Source: an uncultured Saprospiraceae bacterium (GTDB lineage: Bacteria > Bacteroidota > Bacteroidia > Chitinophagales > Saprospiraceae). Taken from it: DNA of 39,216 nt. The notes beneath the pieces are model-generated. The model searched no databases, was not told the DNA's origin, and saw only the letters and a program-made list of their open reading frames with translations. A program made the translations under genes and the position numbers. The stretch spans positions 1 through 39,216 of the forward strand of contig CALBWK010000154.1 of the NCBI GenBank assembly GCA_937969415.1. The letters are read 5' to 3'. Of the stretch, positions 8,461 through 15,331 are shown in pieces; position 1 is the first letter of the stretch; every line of letters begins with the position of its first letter.

Positions 8461-9906
8461 TTGACCAATAGTATTAAGATAAACGACCAGCAGAATACCA
8501 AAATAGTCGCCACTATAGGCCCCGCTAGCTCCAGTTCAGAGAATCTGCTCAAGCTCATCGTTGCCGGTGTAGACGTCTTTAGACTTAATTTCTCTCATGG
8601 TACACATGACGATCACCTCAAAGTGATCAATCGTATAGTGGCCCTCAACGAAAAATATAACATCTCTGTCGGCATACTTGGAGATTTACAAGGACCCAAG
8701 ATCCGTGTCGGGAAGATAAAGGATGGCAAACTAGAGCTCCTTCAAGGGGACATCCTCACTTTTGTCAACGAACCTTGTGAAGGCACAAGAGAGAAGATAT
8801 ACATGAGCTACCCGTCTTTTGCTAGTGATGTCAATGTAGGAGAAAAGGTACTAGTCGATGACGGCAAGCTCGTCTTACAAGTCAAGGAAACCAACGGTCT
8901 CGATACCGTCAAGTTGGAAGTCCTTTATGGGACCAATATTGCATCTAACAAAGGCGTAAACCTACCAGATACAAAGATTTCTCAGCCTTCGCTTACTAAA
9001 AAAGATGTGATAGATCTCAATTTTATGCTCACTCAACCTATCAATTGGATAGCCTTGAGTTTTGTCAGAAAAGCGAGCGATATCACGGAATTACAGAAAA
9101 TAATTGCTGATAGCAACCATTTCGCTAAGGTTATCGCCAAAATCGAAAAGCCAGAAGCAGTCAAAAACTTGAAGCAAATCGTCAAGGTTTCTGATGGCCT
9201 TATGGTAGCAAGAGGAGATCTAGGAGTGGAAGTCGCTATGGAAAAGCTTCCTGCTATCCAAAAAGACATCATCAGAAGATGCATACAAAAAGGCAAACCG
9301 GTTATCGTAGCAACCCAGATGATGGAAAGCATGATAGACAATCCTAGTCCGTCTAGAGCAGAGATATCTGATGTCGCCAATGCTGTCCTTGATGGAGCTG
9401 ATGCTGTTATGCTCAGTGGCGAGACCAGTGTCGGCAAGCATCCAGCTCTTGTCGTAGAGGCTATGAATAAGATCATAGGAGAAGCCGAAAAGCACTATGA
9501 GTTACTTAACAAAAGGCCTAAACCTAATAAAGACTCAAATACTTACCACTCGGATACCATCTGCATTCAAGCCTCTAAAATCGCTCAAGATATCGGCGCT
9601 AAAGCCATATTAGGTATTACCGTATCAGGATATACAGCCTTCAGAGTCTCTAGTTATAGACCTAAGACCAAGATCTATATGTTCTCTTCTGTAAGACCTA
9701 TGTTGGGGACAATGAACCTGATATGGGGAGTAAGAGCCTTCCATTATGACAAATTTTCAAGTACAGATGAGACCATCGAGGATCTGATTCAGATCTTAGA
9801 AGACAGAAATCTTCTAGAAAAGGGAGATGTCGTCATCAATACCGCTTCTATGCCGTTAAAGAAGCGGTTTAGAACCAATACATTGAAGATTACAATAGTT
9901 GAATAG
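8461..9906 (+). CDS. pyk: Pyruvate kinase
   Basis: Last step of glycolysis: phosphoenolpyruvate plus ADP to pyruvate plus ATP. Landmarks are TKIVATIGPASSS at the N-terminus, RLNFSHG (substrate-binding Arg and Asn), the active-site stretch FAKVIAKIEKPEAVKN with the catalytic Lys, VARGDLGVE, and ATQMMESMI. The C-terminal regulatory domain (from about residue 350) contains the usual VSGYTAFRVSSYRP nucleotide/effector region. At 481 residues it has normal length. The start is TTG at 8461, since no ATG precedes the conserved N-terminus in frame; a weak AGGA lies just upstream. It stands divergent to acpP and upstream of the TPR gene, 52 bp away. Confidence 0.96.
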   Translation: MTNSIKINDQQNTKIVATIGPASSSSENLLKLIVAGVDVFRLNFSHGTHDDHLKVINRIVALNEKYNISVGILGDLQGPKIRVGKIKDGKLELLQGDILTFVNEPCEGTREKIYMSYPSFASDVNVGEKVLVDDGKLVLQVKETNGLDTVKLEVLYGTNIASNKGVNLPDTKISQPSLTKKDVIDLNFMLTQPINWIALSFVRKASDITELQKIIADSNHFAKVIAKIEKPEAVKNLKQIVKVSDGLMVARGDLGVEVAMEKLPAIQKDIIRRCIQKGKPVIVATQMMESMIDNPSPSRAEISDVANAVLDGADAVMLSGETSVGKHPALVVEAMNKIIGEAEKHYELLNKRPKPNKDSNTYHSDTICIQASKIAQDIGAKAILGITVSGYTAFRVSSYRPKTKIYMFSSVRPMLGTMNLIWGVRAFHYDKFSSTDETIEDLIQILEDRNLLEKGDVVINTASMPLKKRFRTNTLKITIVE

Positions 9907-9908
9907 CA

Positions 9909-9916
9909 TAACTTTG
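9909..9916 (+). promoter_or_regulatory. Possible promoter (-7 box) for the TPR-to-trxA operon
   Basis: TAACTTTG is a perfect match to the Bacteroidota -7 consensus TAnnTTTG, 42 bases before the TPR gene's ATG. No good TTTG -33 box is at the expected distance, so it is tentative. If real, the TPR-DUF4292-envC-hflX-trx genes can be transcribed separately from pyk. Confidence 0.35.
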
Positions 9917-9958
9917 CTGCTCACTCAGTCGTTATAGGACTGGAGATATATCTTTAAA

Positions 9959-11416
9959 ATGAAATACTTACTGTCACTGGGATTGACCCTTTGTTCTTTT
10001 CTGATACTTATGGGTCAGCCGGGTATCTATACGGAATCCGATATGGAGTTCCAAGACATGTTCTTCGAAGCTCAACTCGCCAAGTATAAAGGTGATGCAG
10101 ATGGCCAAATAGAAGCGCTCAACAAAGTTATAAAGAGGGATAAAGATAGCCACGCCGCTTACTACGAACTCTCCAAAGCTTACAAATCAAAAGCAGACTA
10201 CGAGCTAGCAGAGAAATACGCCAAAAAAGCCAATGCTTTGTCCAATGATAACGAATGGTATCTCCTCAATCTTGCGGATATATTAGAATTGAGAAACGAG
10301 TATAGCCAAGCCATAACCGTCTACCAAAACCTCGGAAAGGTAAGCCCTCAAAATCCAGTCATTTATCACAGGCTAGCACTTCTGCAACTTAAGTCAGGAA
10401 AAGATCAGGAAGCGGCTCAAACTCTGGAAGCTCTCCAACAAAAAAATGGTGTTGACGAAGAGACCTCTAGAAGAATCTTTGACATCTATCGAGATAATGG
10501 CAACCAAAAGAAAGCAATTGAGACCTTAAGAAATCTAATCGCAGCTATACCCGATAATACGAGACTGATGAATAATCTAGCGAGCTATTATATGGAATCA
10601 GGTCAAGAAAAGGAAGCTCAAAAGATCTATGATCAAATTCTCCAACTTGACCCTAAAGACCCCAATGCCAGTATGGCTATTGCAAAACGTAGCGTGGGTG
10701 CCGGCAATAAGGACTCCAATCTCAGCTCACTTATACCCCTCATAGAGAATGTTGATCTACCACTAGACAATAAGATTCAGGAATTGATGCCTTACTTGTC
10801 AACAATGAAAAAAACTGGTCAGACTACCAATGACCTAGAAGCGATAAGTGAAAAACTCATAAGTCTATATCCCAACGAAGCCAAAGCGTATGCACTAAAG
10901 GGAGATGTTCTCTTCTATCAGGGAAAGTACAAGACATCGGAAAGCAGTTTCAAAAAAGCAATAGAACTTGATGACCGTAACTATGCGCTATGGTCACAGT
11001 ATATGCAGTGCCTTTGGGAATTAGAAAAATTTAGTGAACTACAAGCGGTCTCAGAAGAAGCAGTAGATCTGTATCCTAATAAAGTAACGGCCTTTTTATT
11101 TCATGCAATTTCTTTAAAAAAATCTGATCCTCAAGCTGCCCAAGATTTTGCAACTGAAGCCAAATTTATTGCCGGAAGTAACAAGAGCTTGACGGATAGA
11201 GTCTCGGTAGTCAACCACTGGATAAGTAATAAAAAAATATCCCAGGATGAATTATCAGCTCTTGATTATCAATCTTTTGGAGAGTCATTATACTTAGAGC
11301 TAGCTGGAGATCTGTACGCGAGTATAGACAAAAAGACTGCACAAAAATTATGGAAACAAGCCATAGAACAAGGCGCTAATCCTAATAGACTTCAAAAAAA
11401 GATTGAACTCCAATAA
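9959..11416 (+). CDS. Secreted tetratricopeptide repeat protein
   Basis: A 485-residue protein with a signal peptide (MKYLLSLGLTLCSFLILMGQ) followed by TPR-type helical hairpins of about 34 residues. Examples are the segments around residues 60-95 (AAYYELSKAYKSKADYELAEKYAKKA), 95-130, 130-165, 165-230 and 300-350 (KAYALKGDVLFYQGKYKTSESSFKKA). TPRs bind other proteins; the periplasmic location follows from the signal peptide. It heads a run of tightly packed envelope genes with the DUF4292 lipoprotein (14-bp overlap) and an EnvC-like protein. This clustering is, to my knowledge, usual in Bacteroidota and suggests a shared role in envelope or outer-membrane biogenesis. The exact partner is unknown. 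Confidence 0.85.
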   Translation: MKYLLSLGLTLCSFLILMGQPGIYTESDMEFQDMFFEAQLAKYKGDADGQIEALNKVIKRDKDSHAAYYELSKAYKSKADYELAEKYAKKANALSNDNEWYLLNLADILELRNEYSQAITVYQNLGKVSPQNPVIYHRLALLQLKSGKDQEAAQTLEALQQKNGVDEETSRRIFDIYRDNGNQKKAIETLRNLIAAIPDNTRLMNNLASYYMESGQEKEAQKIYDQILQLDPKDPNASMAIAKRSVGAGNKDSNLSSLIPLIENVDLPLDNKIQELMPYLSTMKKTGQTTNDLEAISEKLISLYPNEAKAYALKGDVLFYQGKYKTSESSFKKAIELDDRNYALWSQYMQCLWELEKFSELQAVSEEAVDLYPNKVTAFLFHAISLKKSDPQAAQDFATEAKFIAGSNKSLTDRVSVVNHWISNKKISQDELSALDYQSFGESLYLELAGDLYASIDKKTAQKLWKQAIEQGANPNRLQKKIELQ

Positions 11417-12170
11417 AAGTATCGGCATACTGCTTATTGCAATTTTCTTTCTGATTGGCTGCAAAGCCAAAAAGGCAATACAGCTATCAGAATATCCAGG
11501 ATTAACAGAAAAACAGATTGTCGATCTCTTTGATCAGCAACCCAATTTCGATTTCTTTTCTGCCAAAGCTAAAATCAAAATAATCACTGATCACTCTTCT
11601 GATAAGGCTACACTCTATATTCGAGCAAAGCCTGACAGTATATTTTGGTTGGCAGGGAAGCGTCTTAGTGTAGAGGGTGGCCGTCTTCAAATAGATGACA
11701 CCACAGCAACTTTTATCAATCGACTCGATAGAACTTACCAGATCATTCCTCTAGATACGTTCCAAGAAAGTTATGGCATATCAGGTGACCTATCATATAT
11801 TCAAGATTTATTCTTTGGGGTAAGACCAGACATCGACAAAGAGGCCTATTGGGAAGTAAAGCGAGACAGTCAGCACTGGACTATCAAGACTATCGCACAA
11901 AATGTATTGCATGCCTTTCACTTAGACCCCTATACTGGAGAGATGGTTGGTGGCAAATTCTACTCTAAGCAAGGCTATGATGGCCAATGGACTTACTCCG
12001 ACTATCGTAAGACTGGAGAAATGTACAAGCTACCCTATTATCGTAAATATGAATTGAATATCTCAGACGAAAGCTATCTTAGTGTCGAATTACAATTTTC
12101 AGAAATCATACTCGACGAACCCAAAGGAATAAAGTTTGATATTCCAAACCAATATACCCGCGTACATTAA
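11403..12170 (+). CDS. DUF4292 lipoprotein (LolB-like fold)
   Basis: A 255-residue lipoprotein: hydrophobic signal GILLIAIFFLIG followed by the lipobox Cys of IGCKAKK. The mature part has the pattern of DUF4292 proteins (FDFFSAKAKIKI, then strands such as DSIFWLAGKRLSVEGGRLQI). This is thought to be related to LolB/LolA-type lipoprotein carriers with a half-barrel of beta strands. The start is TTG at 11403 inside the end of the TPR gene: no ATG exists before the lipobox, so the overlap of 14 bases is real and implies coupled translation. A role in lipoprotein or outer-membrane handling is inferred from the fold and neighbours. Confidence 0.82.
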   Translation: MNSNKSIGILLIAIFFLIGCKAKKAIQLSEYPGLTEKQIVDLFDQQPNFDFFSAKAKIKIITDHSSDKATLYIRAKPDSIFWLAGKRLSVEGGRLQIDDTTATFINRLDRTYQIIPLDTFQESYGISGDLSYIQDLFFGVRPDIDKEAYWEVKRDSQHWTIKTIAQNVLHAFHLDPYTGEMVGGKFYSKQGYDGQWTYSDYRKTGEMYKLPYYRKYELNISDESYLSVELQFSEIILDEPKGIKFDIPNQYTRVH

Positions 12171-12173
12171 AAT

Positions 12174-13325
12174 ATGATCCGAATTTTCCCCCTATTCCTA
12201 TTGCTGCTCAACAGCTTATATTCTACGGCCCAAGATAGAGCCTCTATAGAAGCTTCTAGATTAGAGATACTTCAGAAAATAGAAAAAAAAGAAAAATCAC
12301 TCAATCGCATCCGTAATACCAAACAGAATTTGTTAGCAGAAATTAGTCAGCTAGAATCAGGCATTACAACCCGACAACAGCCAATTGATGAGGATCTTGA
12401 TGATAATACTCAGAGACTTGAGGCACTCAATCAAGAAGCAAGTACAGAAATAGTTGAAGAAGCTAAAGTTCAAGAAACCTCATATGCAGATTTTTCTGAA
12501 ATAATGATTCTACAAGAACAACTGCTGCAGAACAAAGTGCGCGCTGAGCAATTACACAAAGAAGGCTACAAAGAAACTGGCAAGCTAGTAGACGCAATGA
12601 TCAATGATAGACATCTGACCCAACTCACTTCACACATTAATGAGAGACAAAATTCCAAGATTGACCTGCCACAAAAACCAGTAGAATCAACTCAAGTTTC
12701 TGTGGCAGAAGAAAAGAATGATGAAACCTTACCTAATAGCCCTGTAGCCCCAAGCTCTGATCGCTCTACCCAAGAAATATTTCAAGAAATATCTCAACTT
12801 ACAGATGAAGAAAGCAAAATAAGACTTGAAAAAAATATCTTAGAAAAAGAGTTAGAAAACCTCAATCAAATCTATGACTCTGTGCTTCGTCAATCATCTA
12901 ATTTTGGTTCGAGTACGAGCTCCAACAATAGTAGTCTAATAAGCGCTAGAAGCATTATAAAAAGTAAAGGATTCTTAGCTTGGCCTGTGAGCGATGCCGT
13001 CTTGACAAAACGTTTTGGGCCCCAAAACGATTCTGGCACTATAACGCATCAAGGCATCTCTATAAAATCAAAGGACAATTCTGTCAGATCCATTTATGAA
13101 GGCACAGTGGAAAGCATTAAAACTCGAAATGGTCAAAAGACGGTAACATTACGGCACGATGACTTGACGACCTCCATTTATATAGACTTGAGTACCGTAT
13201 CGGTTAGTCAAGGAGAGAGTATATTTCAAAACCAACAGTTGGGAACCTTTAATAAAGAGATGCGGTTTGAGCTATGGCAAAACAACTCACCTCAAAATCC
13301 CTTACATTGGTTGCAAAACAACTAA
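12174..13325 (+). CDS. EnvC-like coiled-coil protein with degenerate LytM (M23) domain
   Basis: A 383-residue protein: signal peptide (IFPLFLLLLNSLYSTAQ), a coiled coil of Glu/Lys/Gln-rich heptads (about 20-60 and 200-240), a low-complexity linker, and a C-terminal M23 peptidase fold from about residue 265 (FLAWPVSDAVLTKRFG). The zinc-binding residues are mostly lost. The HxxxD motif reads HQGIS, the YxHL motif reads YIDL, and the final HFE motif reads RFE. This is the pattern of EnvC, a non-enzymatic activator of cell-wall amidases at division; that function is inferred. It is 3 bp after the DUF4292 gene and 6 bp before hflX. Confidence 0.82.
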   Translation: MIRIFPLFLLLLNSLYSTAQDRASIEASRLEILQKIEKKEKSLNRIRNTKQNLLAEISQLESGITTRQQPIDEDLDDNTQRLEALNQEASTEIVEEAKVQETSYADFSEIMILQEQLLQNKVRAEQLHKEGYKETGKLVDAMINDRHLTQLTSHINERQNSKIDLPQKPVESTQVSVAEEKNDETLPNSPVAPSSDRSTQEIFQEISQLTDEESKIRLEKNILEKELENLNQIYDSVLRQSSNFGSSTSSNNSSLISARSIIKSKGFLAWPVSDAVLTKRFGPQNDSGTITHQGISIKSKDNSVRSIYEGTVESIKTRNGQKTVTLRHDDLTTSIYIDLSTVSVSQGESIFQNQQLGTFNKEMRFELWQNNSPQNPLHWLQNN

Positions 13326-13331
13326 GCATAT

Positions 13332-14543
13332 ATGAGCGATAGCTGGCAAGTAGGTAAAGCCAAAACCAAAGGACTCAAGAAAAAGACTGAGCGGGCTGTC
13401 CTCGTTGGGCTTATAACAGGGAGGACTACAGAAACTCAAGCCAAAGAATATCTAGATGAATTGGAATTCTTAGCGATGACTGCTGGAGCCAAAACAATCA
13501 AAATATTTACGCAGAAGCTAGATCATAGAAACATCAGAACTTTTGTAGGCAAAGGAAAACTAGAGGAGATCAAGGATTATGTAGAAGCCAACGAGATTGA
13601 CTTGGTCATCTTTGATGATGACCTCACAGGTAAGCAGACAAGTATCTTAGAGGAAGAGCTGAAAAGAAAAATTATCGACCGCTCTTCTCTTATCTTGGAC
13701 ATTTTTGCAAGTAGAGCACAGACGGCTCAGGCCAAGACACAAGTGGAACTGGCTCAGATGCAATACTTACTCCCACGACTACGTGGACTATGGACTCACT
13801 TGGAGAGACAGCGAGGGGGTATCGGTATGAGAGGTCCTGGAGAGATGGAGATAGAGACAGATAGACGGATCATCAATGATAAAATCTCTCAACTTAAGAA
13901 ACGTCTAGAAAAAATAGATCAACAGAACAGGACACAACGAAAAAATCGTGGGCAGCTCATACGTGTAGCTCTTGTGGGGTATACCAATGTGGGCAAATCT
14001 ACATTGATGAATATATTGGCCAAATCAGAAGTATTTGCCGAGAACAAATTATTCGCCACGCTAGACACCACAGTCAGAAAAGTTGTCTTTGGCTCTATGC
14101 CTTTCCTATTGTCAGATACTGTAGGATTTATAAGAAAGCTACCACACCATCTCGTAGAAAGCTTTAAGTCTACTCTAGACGAGGTACGAGAGAGCGACTT
14201 ATTGGTTCATGTCGTTGATATGGCGCACCCTCAGTATGAAGACCATATCAACACTGTAACAGAAACCTTAGCGGATCTCAATTGTCAAGACAAGCCAACA
14301 CTTATCATATTTAACAAGCTCGATCTGTATAGAGAAAGATACTTCGATGAGCTACTCGATCAAGAGACAAAAGACGAAATACTGTCGGAAACCAAACAAA
14401 GACTGAAGAATACTTATCAACACGAGAACCTATTTGTCTCCGCTAAGTTAAAAGAGAACATTCCGGAATTTAGGACCAAATTAGAATCTATGATTAAGGA
14501 ATTATACGAAGTACGCTATCCGTACCAAGCTAAAACCTGGTAA
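13332..14543 (+). CDS. hflX: GTPase HflX, ribosome-associated
   Basis: A GTPase that splits stalled or heat-damaged 70S ribosomes. The N-terminal HflX domain includes FVGKGKLEEI and VIFDDDLTGKQ, then the family signature QVELAQMQYLLPRLRG and GGIGMRGPGE near residues 135-175. A coiled helix follows, then the G domain from about residue 212 with Walker A GYTNVGKST, switch II DTVGF and NKLD. At 403 residues it has normal length. It is packed between the EnvC-like gene and thioredoxin with gaps of only a few bases, so it is in one operon with them. The start ATG is preceded by no clear Shine-Dalgarno site. Confidence 0.97.
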   Translation: MSDSWQVGKAKTKGLKKKTERAVLVGLITGRTTETQAKEYLDELEFLAMTAGAKTIKIFTQKLDHRNIRTFVGKGKLEEIKDYVEANEIDLVIFDDDLTGKQTSILEEELKRKIIDRSSLILDIFASRAQTAQAKTQVELAQMQYLLPRLRGLWTHLERQRGGIGMRGPGEMEIETDRRIINDKISQLKKRLEKIDQQNRTQRKNRGQLIRVALVGYTNVGKSTLMNILAKSEVFAENKLFATLDTTVRKVVFGSMPFLLSDTVGFIRKLPHHLVESFKSTLDEVRESDLLVHVVDMAHPQYEDHINTVTETLADLNCQDKPTLIIFNKLDLYRERYFDELLDQETKDEILSETKQRLKNTYQHENLFVSAKLKENIPEFRTKLESMIKELYEVRYPYQAKTW

Positions 14544-14545
14544 TT

Positions 14546-14863
14546 ATGAGAAACAAGAAAAAAGTAAAGTTTAAAGACCTTATCGGCAGTAGTAAGCCTG
14601 TCCTGGTGGACTTTTATGCCACTTGGTGTGGACCATGCAAAGCCCTCTCTCCAGTTATAAAAGAAGTAAAGACAGAATTGGGAGATTCTATGAAAGTACT
14701 TAAGGTAGACATAGATAAAAACAAATCTGTAGCCCACAAGTACAAGATCCAAAGTGTCCCTACCTTGGCTATCTTCCAAAGAGGAAAAATGATCTGGCGA
14801 GAATCAGGAATGAAAACCAAGTCCCAACTGGTTAAAATTGCGCGGCAGCATTTGGAGAACTGA
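14546..14863 (+). CDS. trxA: Thioredoxin
   Basis: A 105-residue disulfide reductase. The catalytic motif is WCGPCK with Cys28 and Cys31, preceded by VDFYATW, and the cis-proline lies in QSVPTLAIF. There is no signal peptide, so it is cytoplasmic. It begins 2 bp after hflX and is the last gene of the operon; the hairpin-rich repeat region follows. The residues around the active site and the length are those of a standard thioredoxin rather than a TlpA-type protein. Confidence 0.95.
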   Translation: MRNKKKVKFKDLIGSSKPVLVDFYATWCGPCKALSPVIKEVKTELGDSMKVLKVDIDKNKSVAHKYKIQSVPTLAIFQRGKMIWRESGMKTKSQLVKIARQHLEN

Positions 14864-14907
14864 TTTTACTCCCAAACGTTTTTGTTTTCACAATAATGAA
14901 TTAGTGA

Positions 14908-14920
14908 GGGGGAATCCCCC
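14908..14920. terminator. GC-rich hairpin downstream of trxA
   Basis: GGGGG, AAT, CCCCC forms a short strong hairpin 45 bases after the trxA stop. No T run follows directly, so it could be a terminator aid or a 3'-end stabiliser. It opens the repeat-rich interval. Confidence 0.4.
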
Positions 14921-14965
14921 TTGCAATTACATTTGCTAATGCCAAGCCAACTTCATTTTCCTTTT

Positions 14966-15001
14966 CCATTCCGACCATAACGAAGTGAAGTGGAGGAATC
15001 T
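14966..15001. repeat. Intergenic repeat A, copy 1
   Basis: A 36-nt element beginning CCATTCCGACC and ending GTGGAGGAATCT, with near-complementary ends (ATTCC / GGAAT). Copy 2 is at 15041-15076 in the same orientation, differing at only a few positions. Elements of this style, reading on the other strand as AGATTCCTCCACTTC, resemble the dispersed intergenic palindromes I recall from Bacteroidota genomes; dispersal in this genome is inference. Confidence 0.8.
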
Positions 15002-15040
15002 CGATGCTCTGTGCCCATTCAGCATCATCATACTTTCTTC

Positions 15041-15076
15041 CCATTCCGACCGCAACAAAGTGGAGTGGAGGAATCT
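15041..15076. repeat. Intergenic repeat A, copy 2
   Basis: Second copy of the 36-nt element, in direct orientation and 75 bases downstream of copy 1. The differences are in the loop part (CGCAACAAAG versus ATAACGAAG) and leave the pairing ends intact. Confidence 0.8.
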
Positions 15077-15112
15077 TCTTCTATGGAAACGACTGTTTTA
15101 GTCGCTAGAAGA
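15077..15112. repeat. Two-storey hairpin in the trxA-bamA interval
   Basis: Outer arms TCTTCTA (15077-15083) and TAGAAGA (15106-15112) enclose inner arms CGACT (15090-15094) and AGTCG (15100-15104) around GTTTT. It belongs to the hairpin series of this interval. Confidence 0.65.
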
Positions 15113-15143
15113 TATCTGCTAATTCTAATCTAAGATTCTCCTC

Positions 15144-15204
15144 GCCGATTCTGATGAATCGGTTCGTAATTTATATAGGTCCGTTTAGGACCTTTGATCT
15201 CGAC
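15144..15204. repeat. Intergenic repeat B, copy 1 (multi-hairpin unit)
   Basis: A 61-nt unit with successive hairpins: CCGATT-ctgatg-AATCGG, then AGGTCC-gttta-GGACCT, then CGAC, which pairs with GTCG after copy 1. Copy 2 (15256-15316) matches at 56 of 61 positions by my count. The differences cluster at the flank of the second hairpin. Confidence 0.85.
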
Positions 15205-15255
15205 AGACTTATGTCGTTGATACTTAGTTATAGATTCACATCCAAGTTACTCTAA

Positions 15256-15316
15256 GCCGATTCTGATGAATCGGTTCGTAACCTTCAAAGGTCCGTTTAG
15301 GACCTTTGATCTCGAC
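15256..15316. repeat. Intergenic repeat B, copy 2 (multi-hairpin unit)
   Basis: Direct repeat of the 61-nt unit. In this copy the second hairpin is longer: CAAAGGTCC pairs with GGACCTTTG over 9 bp. A further hairpin CTCGAC-tgtg-GTCGAG (15311-15326) follows and reaches to six bases before the bamA stop codon. The series probably serves as a bidirectional terminator and 3'-end protector for trxA and bamA. Confidence 0.85.
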
Positions 15317-15331
15317 TGTGGTCGAGACCGG

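Noticed and set aside
8282-8464. 60-codon ORF upstream of pyk (plus strand)
   Set aside because: It lies across the acpP-pyk promoter region, shows no family pattern or ribosome binding site, and merely overlaps the TTG start of pyk.
9841-9868. Perfect 8-bp inverted repeat (ACCGCTTC / GAAGCGGT) at the end of pyk
   Set aside because: It lies within the coding sequence and has no T run; the complementarity may come from codon choice around PLKKRF.
14966-15316. Repeats considered as a CRISPR array
   Set aside because: There are only two copies each of two different units, with internal hairpins, irregular spacing and no cas gene nearby.
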